Source: Flagellimonas zhangzhouensis (GTDB taxonomy: Bacteria > Bacteroidota > Bacteroidia > Flavobacteriales > Flavobacteriaceae). From it: a DNA stretch of 64,000 nucleotides. Positions 1 through 9,328 of this stretch are shown one piece after another (the first letter of the stretch is position 1; each line of letters begins with the position of its first letter). The notes beneath the pieces are model-generated. The model was not told the DNA's origin. It did no database searches and saw nothing but the letters and a program-made list of their open reading frames with translations. Made by a program: the position numbers and the translations under genes. The stretch lies in contig NZ_FNKI01000001.1 in NCBI RefSeq assembly GCF_900102925.1, positions 248,001-312,000 of the forward strand, read 5' to 3'.

Positions 1-1612
1 GATGAAGCAAAATAGGGTTCACTTCTTCCTTTACAAAATCAAAAACAGCTTGTTCGGTATGTGTGAACAAGGCTTCTTTCACCTCACTTAAATAATTGTT
101 CACCCTAAACTGCAATTCCTCATAAATAGGAAGCGTGTGTCTTTCAAAAGCCAACTCCAAAATATCATTGATTTCAGATAACTGAATCATCAAATCTCTT
201 TGAATGGCAAGGTTACGCTCTTTGGAAGAATCCTTAATATCTATTTGACCGTAAAGTGGGTACACATCTTTAAAAACAACCTCTTTAAACACAGGTTCCT
301 TTCCAGCCAATTCATCGGCCATAAAATGCTTAGCCTCTTCTTGGAATTTCCAATATACGGATGGGTGCACCGAGGTACATTCATGCTGAATTATCGCATC
401 GATAAGGTTTTCTTCCTCCTCAATGGTACGCATAACAGCGGCAATAATGTAGGGCATCACTCCATCCAACTTGTTTGCGTTTACACTATTAAGCTCATTT
501 TTCTTCCCTGAAACCAATTCCAGCACCCCTAAAAGGTTTCCATTTATGGAAATGGGGGCAAGAATGGCACTTTTAATGCCTTGCTCCATCAAATTTTTAT
601 AGGGCTGGGTTTCCCCTTCTGAATTCTCAAAATATTTCTCTACGTTGGATATGGCAAAATACTTGTTCTCCTTGAAGAGTTTACTATGGGTATGGTTGCA
701 GAATTTAAAATCACAATCCTCAAATTCGTTTCCGTTGAGAATGTAACTTTCCATGTTTTTGCCATAGATCTTAAAAAAGTTATTAGCATTACTGTCATAT
801 CCAGCAAAGCCCACTTTTATATCGTTTAGCTTAAACAGGGATCTAAAGGTATCCTCAAAACTCTCCATAAAGGATTGTTCATGAAGCTGGGTTCTCCCGA
901 TCAATGTTGATTTAATTTCCGAAATGGAATGCTCGGCGGTTACATCGAACATATTGGAAATCACAAAACCTTTGGCTATAAAACTATTGGGTGGAATTTT
1001 TTCCTTCCATAAATCTAGGTTGTTGAAATTATCCAAAAGGTCATCCACATCATCTTGCGTAAGCTCCTTGGCATTTTCGGTCGGAATAATTTCCATGAAA
1101 TCTGCATTGTACAGAATTCGATAACGCCTCATTACCCCATTGGTGTCGGGGATGTCATAAAAGAATGGCCTCTTGAAATCCAAATTGTATCCATAAAAGA
1201 ACTTCAAGATTACGGTACAACGCATTATGTACCCAAACTCTTGGGGAATATTACTGATGGAAAGATCAAAGGAATCCCCAGCATCTTTCAAAATCTGTTG
1301 GAAACGTTCCGAAGAATTGAACACCAAATTTTCAAAAGGTGTTGAGGCTGCTTTGATTTCGTTCAACGTAAGAATAGGAGCAAAAGAGTCTTCCAAAATA
1401 ATTTTGATGACATCCTTGTGCTTTTCCAATACGGACAACTCTTTAAAACCTTCACGCAGCACAGGATAGGGTGCTTGCGCATCCAAAACATATTTTGCCC
1501 TGTCCGCCAAATGTTTGTTCGGACTTTTCAGCTGCTCATCGTAATGCTCCAATAATTTATTGAAGCTTACCAATTGCACCAAAGGGCTTTCCATATTGCT
1601 GTCGTGTATCAT
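1..1612 (-). CDS. GAF domain protein (3' part missing)
   Basis: The frame is open from an ATG at 1612 to the window edge, giving 537 codons with no stop, so the C-terminus lies outside. The N-terminal half is helical with no motif I recognise. A GAF-like core follows around residues 290-390, ending in the typical strand pattern APISINGNLLGVLEL. GAF domains bind small ligands or act as dimerising sensor modules. No kinase, cyclase or DNA-binding domain is visible in the part seen. It is divergent from the phosphoesterase at 1730 and shares a 117-base intergenic region with it. The ligand is unknown. Confidence 0.75.
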   Translation of the reverse strand, partial: MIHDSNMESPLVQLVSFNKLLEHYDEQLKSPNKHLADRAKYVLDAQAPYPVLREGFKELSVLEKHKDVIKIILEDSFAPILTLNEIKAASTPFENLVFNSSERFQQILKDAGDSFDLSISNIPQEFGYIMRCTVILKFFYGYNLDFKRPFFYDIPDTNGVMRRYRILYNADFMEIIPTENAKELTQDDVDDLLDNFNNLDLWKEKIPPNSFIAKGFVISNMFDVTAEHSISEIKSTLIGRTQLHEQSFMESFEDTFRSLFKLNDIKVGFAGYDSNANNFFKIYGKNMESYILNGNEFEDCDFKFCNHTHSKLFKENKYFAISNVEKYFENSEGETQPYKNLMEQGIKSAILAPISINGNLLGVLELVSGKKNELNSVNANKLDGVMPYIIAAVMRTIEEEENLIDAIIQHECTSVHPSVYWKFQEEAKHFMADELAGKEPVFKEVVFKDVYPLYGQIDIKDSSKERNLAIQRDLMIQLSEINDILELAFERHTLPIYEELQFRVNNYLSEVKEALFTHTEQAVFDFVKEEVNPILLH

Positions 1613-1729
1613 GGGCTATTTAGTCGAAAAATAGGGTGTAAAGTTACAAAATCTAAAAATGCGACTAACCCGTGTCGCTTCTTTATGGATATATGGTCAT
1701 TTTTAAGGATATTTAGCAAAATTTGACCC

Positions 1730-2626
1730 ATGTCCTCGTCCAAAAGATTAGACAGAGCTTATTCGAATGCCAATGTCATCGACTTTGATGATGATTCGAA
1801 GTTTATCTTCTTTAGTGATTGCCATAGAGGGGACAACAGTTTTGCGGATGACTTTGCCAACAATCGAAATATTTATTTCCACGCCCTCAACCATTATTAT
1901 CGTGAAGGCTTTCATTATTACGAGCTGGGTGATGGTGACGAGCTTTGGGAAAATATGAGTTTTGATGCCATTTTTGAAGCCCATAAAAATGTATATCAAT
2001 TACTTCGGCAATTCCATTTGGAAAAGCGTTTGAAAATGCTTTGGGGCAACCACGACATGGTATATCGTGACCCCGATTATGTAAAAAAGCACCTTTCACA
2101 TTATTTTGAACCTATTGACGGGGAGGACAAAACACTTTTTAAAGACCTTTTTTACCATGAAGGTTTAATCTTAAAGCACAAAGAGACAAATCAGGAACTT
2201 TTTTTAGTTCATGGTCACCAAGCCGATTGGTGGAATTATACATATTGGCGAGTTGGTCGTTTTTTGGTTCGTATTTTATGGAAACCGCTTCAAGTAGTGG
2301 GGATAGCAGATCCTACTAGTCCTGCAAAAAACTACAAAGAGTTGATTCGCATAGAGAGACGTATCAAACGCTGGATCTTAAAAAAGAATTTATTGATCAC
2401 CATAGCGGGGCATACCCACCGACCAAGATTTCCAGAACCAGGGCAAATCCCATTTTTTAATGATGGGAGTTGTGTTCACCCAAGAAGCATCACAGGTATC
2501 GAAATAGAAAAAGGTGAAATTTCGCTTATCAAATGGCATATTGATACCAAACCCGACGGCACCCTTCAAATTGTTCGTGTACTACTGGAAGGTCCAGAAA
2601 AATTAAAGGATTACATTGATGCTTAA
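1730..2626 (+). CDS. Calcineurin-like metallophosphoesterase, LpxH-like
   Basis: 298 aa with the full set of dimetal phosphoesterase motifs in order: DCH at residues 30-32, GDGDE at 67-71, GNHD at 106-109, HGH at 161-163 and GHTH at 227-230. The spacing resembles UDP-2,3-diacylglucosamine hydrolase (LpxH), the lipid A enzyme, but this protein is longer and no neighbour belongs to lipid A synthesis, so the substrate is not settled. No signal peptide, so it is probably cytoplasmic or peripheral to the inner membrane. Its TAA stop interlocks with the stop of the convergent gene (shared TTAA). Confidence 0.85.
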   Translation: MSSSKRLDRAYSNANVIDFDDDSKFIFFSDCHRGDNSFADDFANNRNIYFHALNHYYREGFHYYELGDGDELWENMSFDAIFEAHKNVYQLLRQFHLEKRLKMLWGNHDMVYRDPDYVKKHLSHYFEPIDGEDKTLFKDLFYHEGLILKHKETNQELFLVHGHQADWWNYTYWRVGRFLVRILWKPLQVVGIADPTSPAKNYKELIRIERRIKRWILKKNLLITIAGHTHRPRFPEPGQIPFFNDGSCVHPRSITGIEIEKGEISLIKWHIDTKPDGTLQIVRVLLEGPEKLKDYIDA

Positions 2627-3885
2627 GCTCGTTTTGCCATCGTTTTAATGGCACTCACAAACTGATCTAATTCATCTGTAGTCGTAAAAACATTAGGCGT
2701 TATGCGGCAACCATGCACATTTTCAAAATCGATGCCCACGGTCCACACATTAAATTCATCCAATAAAATTTTGGCCATATCACGGGGTTTAATGTTGGTC
2801 AATCCCACATTGGCGATACCACAACTACGATGCGGTTCAATGGGCGTGTTGATCACCACATTTTCCACATCGCGTAATTGATCGCTCCAATACCTTTGTA
2901 AAAAACGCATGCGTTCTTCTTTGCGTTCCATCCCAATCATTTCCAAATAATCAATGGAATCATTAATGGTCAAGTCCGTAGCTACAGGATGGGTCCCTGT
3001 ATGGTTCAATCTTCGGATTTTAGTTTTGTCCGTTTCATGGTCTGCCAACAAAGGCCAAATTTTGGGGATATTCTTTTCAGCCACATACAGCATCCCTGCC
3101 CCTAAAGGGGCACACAGCCATTTGTGCAAGCTGGAGCCATAATAATCACAATCCAATTCGGCCAAATCAACCTTTATATGACCTACGCAATGCGCACCAT
3201 CTACCATGACCTCAACACCATGGGAATGAGCCATGTCACAAATTTTTCGAATCGGAAGAATATGCCCAGTCACATTCACCATATGGCACACCATCAACAA
3301 TTTGGTCTTTGGTGTAATTTGCGATTCGTACAGAGACACAATTTCCTCATCCGAATTTGGGTGGTTGGGTACCGAAACTTTTTTACAAACAATGCCAAAA
3401 CGCTCCTCCATTTGCTCAAAATGCACTTGCATGGCCCCATAATCCTGAACTGCATAAATGGCCTCATCTCCATTTTCCCAAGGAAAACCACCAATTATGG
3501 TATCCAAAGATTCTGTTGTATTACGGGTAATTACCAATTCCTTTTCCGAACAGTTCAACAAACCAGCCAGGCGAGATGCTGCACTTTGTTTATTATCCCA
3601 TTGCACAGTTCGCATATAATAGGAACCCTCATAATTCACATCACGAATGTGCTCCATGTATTTGTTAAGGATCGGGGTTGGGGTAATGTTGTAATAACCA
3701 CTTTCCAGATTAATATAATCGGGTTTCAATTTAAAATCCATGCGGATCCTATCCCAAAATTCATCACTATCGGGGTTTGGATAAGGTATTTCCTTAGAAG
3801 TTTCTTGGGAATTTAGCGTTAAGGGCATAAACGGTGTTGCCATTGCGGCGCTTCCCATATATCGCAGGAACTGTCTCTTTTTCAT
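2623..3885 (-). CDS. Exported class V aminotransferase-fold PLP enzyme
   Basis: 420 aa. Residues 50-415 match the aminotransferase class V / isopenicillin-N-epimerase-like fold: VDGAH at 228-232 provides the Asp for the pyridine nitrogen, and SSLHKW at 251-256 carries the Schiff-base Lys255. The first 27 residues (MKKRQFLRYMGSAAMA...) look like a Tat-type signal with KR in place of RR and an FLR follow-up, which suggests folded export with the cofactor bound. The reaction is unknown; cysteine desulfurase, epimerase or amino-acid lyase activity are all possible. The 3' end interlocks with the phosphoesterase gene. Confidence 0.8.
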   Translation of the reverse strand: MKKRQFLRYMGSAAMATPFMPLTLNSQETSKEIPYPNPDSDEFWDRIRMDFKLKPDYINLESGYYNITPTPILNKYMEHIRDVNYEGSYYMRTVQWDNKQSAASRLAGLLNCSEKELVITRNTTESLDTIIGGFPWENGDEAIYAVQDYGAMQVHFEQMEERFGIVCKKVSVPNHPNSDEEIVSLYESQITPKTKLLMVCHMVNVTGHILPIRKICDMAHSHGVEVMVDGAHCVGHIKVDLAELDCDYYGSSLHKWLCAPLGAGMLYVAEKNIPKIWPLLADHETDKTKIRRLNHTGTHPVATDLTINDSIDYLEMIGMERKEERMRFLQRYWSDQLRDVENVVINTPIEPHRSCGIANVGLTNIKPRDMAKILLDEFNVWTVGIDFENVHGCRITPNVFTTTDELDQFVSAIKTMAKRA

Positions 3886-3962
3886 GGTTCGGCTGGTTGA
3901 TTAAAAAAGAATGGTTAATTTCAATTTTCACTTGTCCACAAGGTACGATTTAAGCACAATAC

Positions 3963-5138
3963 ATGAACGATATACAAGCGATATTTGATCAGATTCCATT
4001 GCGTTTCGACCTTTCTTCGCATTTGATGCTGTTAGGGGTAGTTCAAGGTTTTTTTCTGGCTCTTGTCATCTTTTTGAGAGCTAAAAAAAAATCGGCCATC
4101 AACTTATTCGGATGGGTATTGGTGATTCAATGTTTGGTGTTTTTGGATGTATACCTCTGTTATACCGGCTTGATCAAATATGTCATTCATTTTAATGACT
4201 CCACCGAACCTTTGGTTTTGTTGATAGCCCCTAGCATGTACTTTTTTCTATATGCCCTTCTTGAGCGGAAACCGTTTTCATTCAAAAAATATTGGCCCCA
4301 TTTTATTCTTCCTGTACTCTATGCTCTATCTCAAATCACCTATTATTTGAGTCCAACAGAAGTAAAACTCAATGCCTATTTGGGAGCTTACTATCGCAAT
4401 TTCGGCTATGTGGAAGTGCCTGAAGGTTTTAACTATTCCTATCATTTTATTAAGGATGAGTACCGATGGCTGGTGTTGTTTAGCTTTACTTTATATGCCA
4501 TTTTATCTATTGTTTTGATTTTAAAATCCCGAAAAAAAGGTTGGGTCACATCCAAAAACATCAAAGTGGATAAGTATATATTCTCCTTAAATACCGTAAT
4601 CATATTCATCATTTTATTGTTTACCCTATTAGTTATATATATCAATTTTGATGATGATGGCGGAGACCATTATATTGGGATTATTCAAACAGTGACCATT
4701 TACATTACTTCGTTTTTTATACTGTCGGAATCCCGATTTTTTGAAAAATCATGGATAGCCGATAAGTACGAGACCCTTGCTTCCGACTCCATCCAATTTG
4801 AACATATTGAAGCTTTTTTATCCGATTCCCAATATTTTTCGGATCAAGATGCGACGCTAAAAAGCTTAGCAGAAAAATTGGACACCAATGCAAACACCGT
4901 TTCCAAATTGATCAATTCAGCAACTGGGGCCAATTTTAATGACTACATCAACCAGAAAAGAGTAGAACTGGCAAAAATCAGGTTGTTGGATGTAGATTTT
5001 AAACATCTTACCGTAGAAGCTATCGGAAATTCGGTCGGATTTAAATCAAAATCAGCATTTTACAATGCTTTTAAAAAGCATGTTGGACAATCTCCATCAG
5101 CCTATGTAAAGGAGAAAATAGCCCAAAAACAGGCTTAA
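3963..5138 (+). CDS. AraC-family regulator with membrane sensor half
   Basis: 391 aa in two halves. Residues 15-255 contain about seven hydrophobic segments, like the membrane-anchored AraC regulators common in Bacteroidetes. Residues 285-385 hold the double helix-turn-helix: the SLAEKLDTNANTVSKLIN helix pair, then the second HTH ending VGQSPSAYVKEK. It is probably an inner-membrane one-component sensor that binds DNA with its cytoplasmic tail. A perfect 20-bp palindrome lies just behind its stop and before the acyltransferase gene, so that gene is a plausible target. The signal is unknown. Confidence 0.85.
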   Translation: MNDIQAIFDQIPLRFDLSSHLMLLGVVQGFFLALVIFLRAKKKSAINLFGWVLVIQCLVFLDVYLCYTGLIKYVIHFNDSTEPLVLLIAPSMYFFLYALLERKPFSFKKYWPHFILPVLYALSQITYYLSPTEVKLNAYLGAYYRNFGYVEVPEGFNYSYHFIKDEYRWLVLFSFTLYAILSIVLILKSRKKGWVTSKNIKVDKYIFSLNTVIIFIILLFTLLVIYINFDDDGGDHYIGIIQTVTIYITSFFILSESRFFEKSWIADKYETLASDSIQFEHIEAFLSDSQYFSDQDATLKSLAEKLDTNANTVSKLINSATGANFNDYINQKRVELAKIRLLDVDFKHLTVEAIGNSVGFKSKSAFYNAFKKHVGQSPSAYVKEKIAQKQA

Positions 5139-5142
5139 TTTC

Positions 5143-5162
5143 TCCTGAATTGCAATTCAGGA
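5143..5162. promoter_or_regulatory. Perfect 20-bp palindrome, candidate operator
   Basis: TCCTGAATTGCAATTCAGGA reads the same on both strands. It lies 4 bases behind the AraC-type gene and about 65 bases before the acyltransferase start. There is no U-tract, so a Rho-independent terminator is unlikely. A binding site for a dimeric regulator is the better guess, but this is inference. Confidence 0.4.
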
Positions 5163-5227
5163 CGTCTCTCCGAGTTAAAATCACCCATTTCTAAGTGTCA
5201 TTTTTCACCTTTGGAAAAAATCAAAAA

Positions 5228-6379
5228 ATGGACACATCAATTAGACGTTACGATTTAGACTGGCTGCGGGTGATTGTTTTCGCTTTGCTTATATTTTATC
5301 ATGTAGGTATGTTTTTTGTGCCTTGGGGATGGCACGTAAAAAACAATGTGATCTACGACAATCTCCGCTGGCCCATGCTCTTTTTAAACCAATGGAGACT
5401 CCCTATTTTATTTATGATCTCAGGAATGGGAACCTATTATGCGTTGGGCAAAAGATCGACGGGAAAGTTTATGTGGGAACGGTTCCTCCGATTGGGAATT
5501 CCATTAATTTTTGGAATGCTGATCATTGTTCCGCCACAGGTTTACTTTGAACGTTTGGCTTCAGGTGCATTTACTGGATCTTATTGGGAATATTTTACCA
5601 CAGTAGCCTTTGATGGCATCTACCCTGAAGGAAACTACAGTTGGCACCACCTCTGGTTTTTACCTTACCTATTGGTTTTCTCTTGGATTTTGGCACCTCT
5701 ATTTGTGTATTTAAGAAAGCACCAAACACGATTTATTGATTGGGTTAAAAAATTGATTGTAAAACCATGGGGCGTTTACGCTTTCATTATTCCATTGTAC
5801 TTGACCGAATCTTTGGTGGAACCCTTTTTTCCAGTGACCCATGCTTTGGTGAACGATTGGTTCAATTTTCTATTTAGCATCATACTATTCTTTTATGGAT
5901 TTGTATTGATTGCCACTGGCGATACTTTTTGGAACATGGTAGAACAAATTCGCTCGAAAGCCTTGATAGTTGGAATTGTTTCTTTTTGCAGCTTGTTAAT
6001 TATTTGGCTGTTTTTTGAGGATAGCGTTATTATCCATTTTACCGAAGCACTTTTTAAAGTGGCTAACCTTTGGTCTTGGATATTGGTACTGTTTTCGTAT
6101 GCTGCCAAATACTTGAATAAACCGAGTCAAGGACTAGCATATGCTAACCGTGCCGTGTACCCATTTTATATTTTGCATCAGACTATTACCGTGGCAGTAG
6201 GCTATTATATAATGAACTTGGATTGGGGGTTATGGCCCAAAGCAACCCTAATGGTGGTCGGCACCTTTGGCATAAGCTGGTTGATTTACGACCTTATTAT
6301 TCTTAGAGTGAAATGGTTACACCCTTTGTTTGGATTAAAGAGGGGTGTTGCGAAAAAACCATACAGCTTACCGATTTAA
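5228..6379 (+). CDS. Membrane acyltransferase (Acyltransferase_3 / OpgC-like)
   Basis: The open frame begins at 5195, but I prefer the ATG at 5228, which follows an A-rich leader and starts directly at the conserved N-terminus (MDTSIRRYDLDWLRV). 383 aa with about ten membrane segments. DWLR followed by FYHVGMFF is the family hallmark with the putative catalytic His. These enzymes transfer acetyl or succinyl groups to sugars or lipids at the inner membrane; OpgC is one branch. The substrate cannot be read from the context. It lies downstream of the AraC-type gene on the same strand, separated by the palindrome. Confidence 0.82.
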   Translation: MDTSIRRYDLDWLRVIVFALLIFYHVGMFFVPWGWHVKNNVIYDNLRWPMLFLNQWRLPILFMISGMGTYYALGKRSTGKFMWERFLRLGIPLIFGMLIIVPPQVYFERLASGAFTGSYWEYFTTVAFDGIYPEGNYSWHHLWFLPYLLVFSWILAPLFVYLRKHQTRFIDWVKKLIVKPWGVYAFIIPLYLTESLVEPFFPVTHALVNDWFNFLFSIILFFYGFVLIATGDTFWNMVEQIRSKALIVGIVSFCSLLIIWLFFEDSVIIHFTEALFKVANLWSWILVLFSYAAKYLNKPSQGLAYANRAVYPFYILHQTITVAVGYYIMNLDWGLWPKATLMVVGTFGISWLIYDLIILRVKWLHPLFGLKRGVAKKPYSLPI

Positions 6380-6446
6380 CTTCAATTTATCAACTTCATG
6401 GCAAGGTATTTGTTATCTTTAAAATTAAATTTGCTCATATTTTGCC

Positions 6447-7100
6447 ATGAAAAAGCTGGTTTTAACTTTAGCGGGATGTTTTTTAGGTTTTGTTTCCATG
6501 CAAGCCCAATCCTCTGATTTACCCACTACCAGACCTTTAAAAATTGGGGCAAAAAACAATCTTGACGTAAAAGCCAGTAATCAGGGCACATTACTTCGAA
6601 TGCCCTCCGTGCTGGATGAGAGTTTGATTTCCAAAGACAATAAACCTGGCGTTAAAATGCTTCCCGACAAGGAATTGTTACAGGCAGGTTACGATATGGA
6701 GATTGACCCCAAGGTGAAAGAAAAAAAAGAAAAAGGGGCCAATGACCACTTTGGAGATCAATATTTGGGCGATTTTAAGACCACGGCAAAATTTGTTGGC
6801 ATAGTGGCTCGAGATCATGAATTTGTAGATGGGGACCGCATCAAAATTTACTTGAATGGTGAGGTCGTGGAATTTAATTTATTATTGACTGGATCATTTA
6901 AGGGTGTCAATATCGATTTGGTCAAAGGTTTCAACCGCATTGAATTTGAAGCCTTAAACCAAGGATCCTCTGGTCCAAACACGGCCCAAGTAGTGGTTAC
7001 TGATGATAAGGGCGAGGTAATTCACAACAACCGTTGGAACCTTTCCACGGGCTCAAAAGCCAGTTTGATTATCATTAAAGAAGAAGAAACAGGATTTTAA
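6447..7100 (+). CDS. Secreted protein of unknown function
   Basis: 217 aa with a clear signal peptide (MKKLVLTLAGCFLGFVSMQAQ, cleavage probably after AQA or AQ). The middle is charged and Lys-rich (residues 75-105). The last ~110 residues alternate hydrophobic and polar residues, as in a beta-sandwich (FVGIVARDHEFVDGDRIKIYLNG). No Cys, sorting tail or catalytic motif is seen. I do not recognise a named family. It probably resides in the periplasm. It converges on the penicillin-acylase gene with 12 bases between stops and no terminator. Confidence 0.7.
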   Translation: MKKLVLTLAGCFLGFVSMQAQSSDLPTTRPLKIGAKNNLDVKASNQGTLLRMPSVLDESLISKDNKPGVKMLPDKELLQAGYDMEIDPKVKEKKEKGANDHFGDQYLGDFKTTAKFVGIVARDHEFVDGDRIKIYLNGEVVEFNLLLTGSFKGVNIDLVKGFNRIEFEALNQGSSGPNTAQVVVTDDKGEVIHNNRWNLSTGSKASLIIIKEEETGF

Positions 7101-7112
7101 TCCAATCTTTTT

Positions 7113-9278
7113 TTATTTCTCCCCTGGTTTATAAGTTGATTGAGCTCTTTTTAAGACATCCTCTTTGTAAAACGCAGCATCTTTAAATTCCTTATCGGCA
7201 TATCGTTGTGCTTGATCATTAAAATGAGGTGATTCTGGATCACCACTTTGCCCGCCTGCCAACATGGTCTTTGCCTTTACCTTATCTCCAAATTCCACCA
7301 CAGCCACAAAACTGTTTCCTCGGGTTCCATAAATTTTCTTGGTATTGTTGTCGTAACGTGCCCCATACGCTGCCAAGGCACCCCAAGTACCGCTGGCAAA
7401 TCCGATGGGAATACTTGGCTTGGCATCATCAAAGGCTTGACGGATATCCCCGTTCAATCGTTGGTAGCGGTTCACTTCACCCCATGGCATGCTCCAGGTG
7501 CCGAAATCATTTTCGAGTGTTTCTACCACCTCTTTAAAAACTTCCAATTTTTTATCATCAGGCCAATCACTTCCCCAATACTCCACCCATTGCATAGAAT
7601 ACAAACCTTCAGGACGTTCCGCTTTTCTATAACAGGCCATTCCATAATAATGAGCCAAAGTCATCGCAACGGATTCTTTTGAAGTGGTAAAATCCCAATT
7701 GCGCAATGCCTCGATAGCATCTTTCAATTCGGGAGATGGATTTGCATCATACGCTTTTATCAATCCTGGAATCAATGCTTTGAATGCGGGCAAATAAGGG
7801 TCATGCGCCATTTCGATTAAATTGTCCAAAGTGTATCCGCTTCTTCCAGTCAACAATTCAATGGCATGAACACCTCTAAAATTTTCTTGATCCCGAGACA
7901 TGTATTTAGGGTAATCCTCCCTTTTTGGACTAAACTCTAAAGCCGAAGTGTAAGGCGTAGAATTACAATTCTGAATCCATCCATTTTCGGGGTTCAACAC
8001 CAAAATATTTTCATCCACGGTATGCAATCCTTGCCAATCGGTTTTTGGATTACTTCCATCAACAGGTTGTGTAAAATCGAAAATGGTATCCCGTTTGGGT
8101 ACAAAATTTCCGTGGAAATAGGCAATATTCCCTTCGGCATCGGCATAAACCGTATTGTTGGAAGAATTGGTTCGAATGTCCATCATTTCCCTGAACCCTT
8201 TATAACCATCTTGCTTGGTTCGGATGTAGGATTGCTCCAAAGCTTTCACAGGTTCCCACATCATTGCCGAAGCTGTCCATTGATCATCCACCATATGGGT
8301 TATAGGTCCGTGGTGGGTTCGGTACATGGGAAAAGTCTTCTCTTTGAAACTTTCTCCATCTTTATATTTTAAGGTAACCGAAGTGGAATCTACAGATCTT
8401 AATTCCTCACCATATTGATAAAACAATTTTCCATCGTTCTTCACCAAGGTTTCTTTATACTCATCCATCACATCGGTGTAGGTAGAGGTGTGCATCCAAC
8501 CTGTTTTTTCATTGAAACCTTGATACACAAAAAACTGACCCCAAGTAACAGCTCCGTAGGCATTTAATCCCTCTTCGCTCACCACATGCACTTCACCCCT
8601 AAAATAAAATGAAGTATGTGGATTGATCAACAACATCGCATTCCCAGATTCGGTCAGATCACCAGAAATGGCAATTCCGTTGGAACCTTGTGGTTCTGCC
8701 AATTCTTCTTTCTTTTTGATTTGAATCGCCTCCATTTTTGGAAGTTCCATCCCACTTTCGTAAAAACTTTGGATTTTTCGGGTTGAAATGCGTTCAATAT
8801 CACCACCAATAGATCCTTCACTAAAATACATGGGCATCCAAGGCTCAAAACGGGTCAATAATTTAGGTTGAACCTCGGGATGGGTGTGGAGGTAATAATT
8901 GATTCCATCAGCAAAAGCGTTGCACAATTCTTTCAGCCACTCGGGACTTTTTTCGTAATTGGCTTTGGCTTCCTCCTCGGTCATGAAGAGTCTTGCTCTA
9001 AGATCACTATAAATAGCATCTTCACCCTCTACTTCCGCTAAACGACCTGTGGCCCAAATATAGTTTTGCTCTACACGGTTAAAATCATCCTCACATTGGG
9101 CATATAGCAACCCAAATACCGCATCCGCATCTGTTTTCCCATAGATGTGGGGCACTCCAAAATCATCTCGAATTATTGTGATGTTCTCGGCTTGTGCTTC
9201 CCATTTTTCAACTTCGGAAGCTTCCTTTTGAGCACAGGAGACAAAAAATATAGCAAAGGCAAAAAGTACAATTCTCAT
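7113..9278 (-). CDS. Penicillin acylase family lipoprotein (Ntn hydrolase)
   Basis: The frame opens at 9335, but the ATG at 9278 starts a lipoprotein signal with lipobox Cys15 (FFVSC), so I place the start there: 721 aa. The fold is that of penicillin/glutaryl/AHL acylases: a propeptide-containing precursor cleaved before Ser199 (PQGSNGIAIS), which becomes the N-terminal nucleophile of the beta chain. FYFRGEVHVV and the C-terminal GGQSGDPESPHF segment are also typical. The likely role is periplasmic or outer-membrane amide hydrolysis of N-acyl compounds; lactone quorum-signal cleavage is known in the family but not shown here. The TPM gene lies 50 bases upstream on the same strand. Confidence 0.88.
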   Translation of the reverse strand: MRIVLFAFAIFFVSCAQKEASEVEKWEAQAENITIIRDDFGVPHIYGKTDADAVFGLLYAQCEDDFNRVEQNYIWATGRLAEVEGEDAIYSDLRARLFMTEEEAKANYEKSPEWLKELCNAFADGINYYLHTHPEVQPKLLTRFEPWMPMYFSEGSIGGDIERISTRKIQSFYESGMELPKMEAIQIKKKEELAEPQGSNGIAISGDLTESGNAMLLINPHTSFYFRGEVHVVSEEGLNAYGAVTWGQFFVYQGFNEKTGWMHTSTYTDVMDEYKETLVKNDGKLFYQYGEELRSVDSTSVTLKYKDGESFKEKTFPMYRTHHGPITHMVDDQWTASAMMWEPVKALEQSYIRTKQDGYKGFREMMDIRTNSSNNTVYADAEGNIAYFHGNFVPKRDTIFDFTQPVDGSNPKTDWQGLHTVDENILVLNPENGWIQNCNSTPYTSALEFSPKREDYPKYMSRDQENFRGVHAIELLTGRSGYTLDNLIEMAHDPYLPAFKALIPGLIKAYDANPSPELKDAIEALRNWDFTTSKESVAMTLAHYYGMACYRKAERPEGLYSMQWVEYWGSDWPDDKKLEVFKEVVETLENDFGTWSMPWGEVNRYQRLNGDIRQAFDDAKPSIPIGFASGTWGALAAYGARYDNNTKKIYGTRGNSFVAVVEFGDKVKAKTMLAGGQSGDPESPHFNDQAQRYADKEFKDAAFYKEDVLKRAQSTYKPGEK

Positions 9279-9328
9279 TGTCGGGGGTAATTTGATTTCA
9301 TCGTGAAAATACGGTAAATCGACATCAA

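Noticed and set aside
1730..2100. Several open frames on both strands over the phosphoesterase gene
   Set aside because: They lie within a gene with complete catalytic motifs, have no recognisable family and are explained by codon bias.
3124..3816. A 230-codon plus-strand frame opposite the class V aminotransferase-fold gene
   Set aside because: It is antisense to a gene with clear PLP motifs, is rich in His/Ile/Thr as expected from an antisense frame, and has no recognisable motif.
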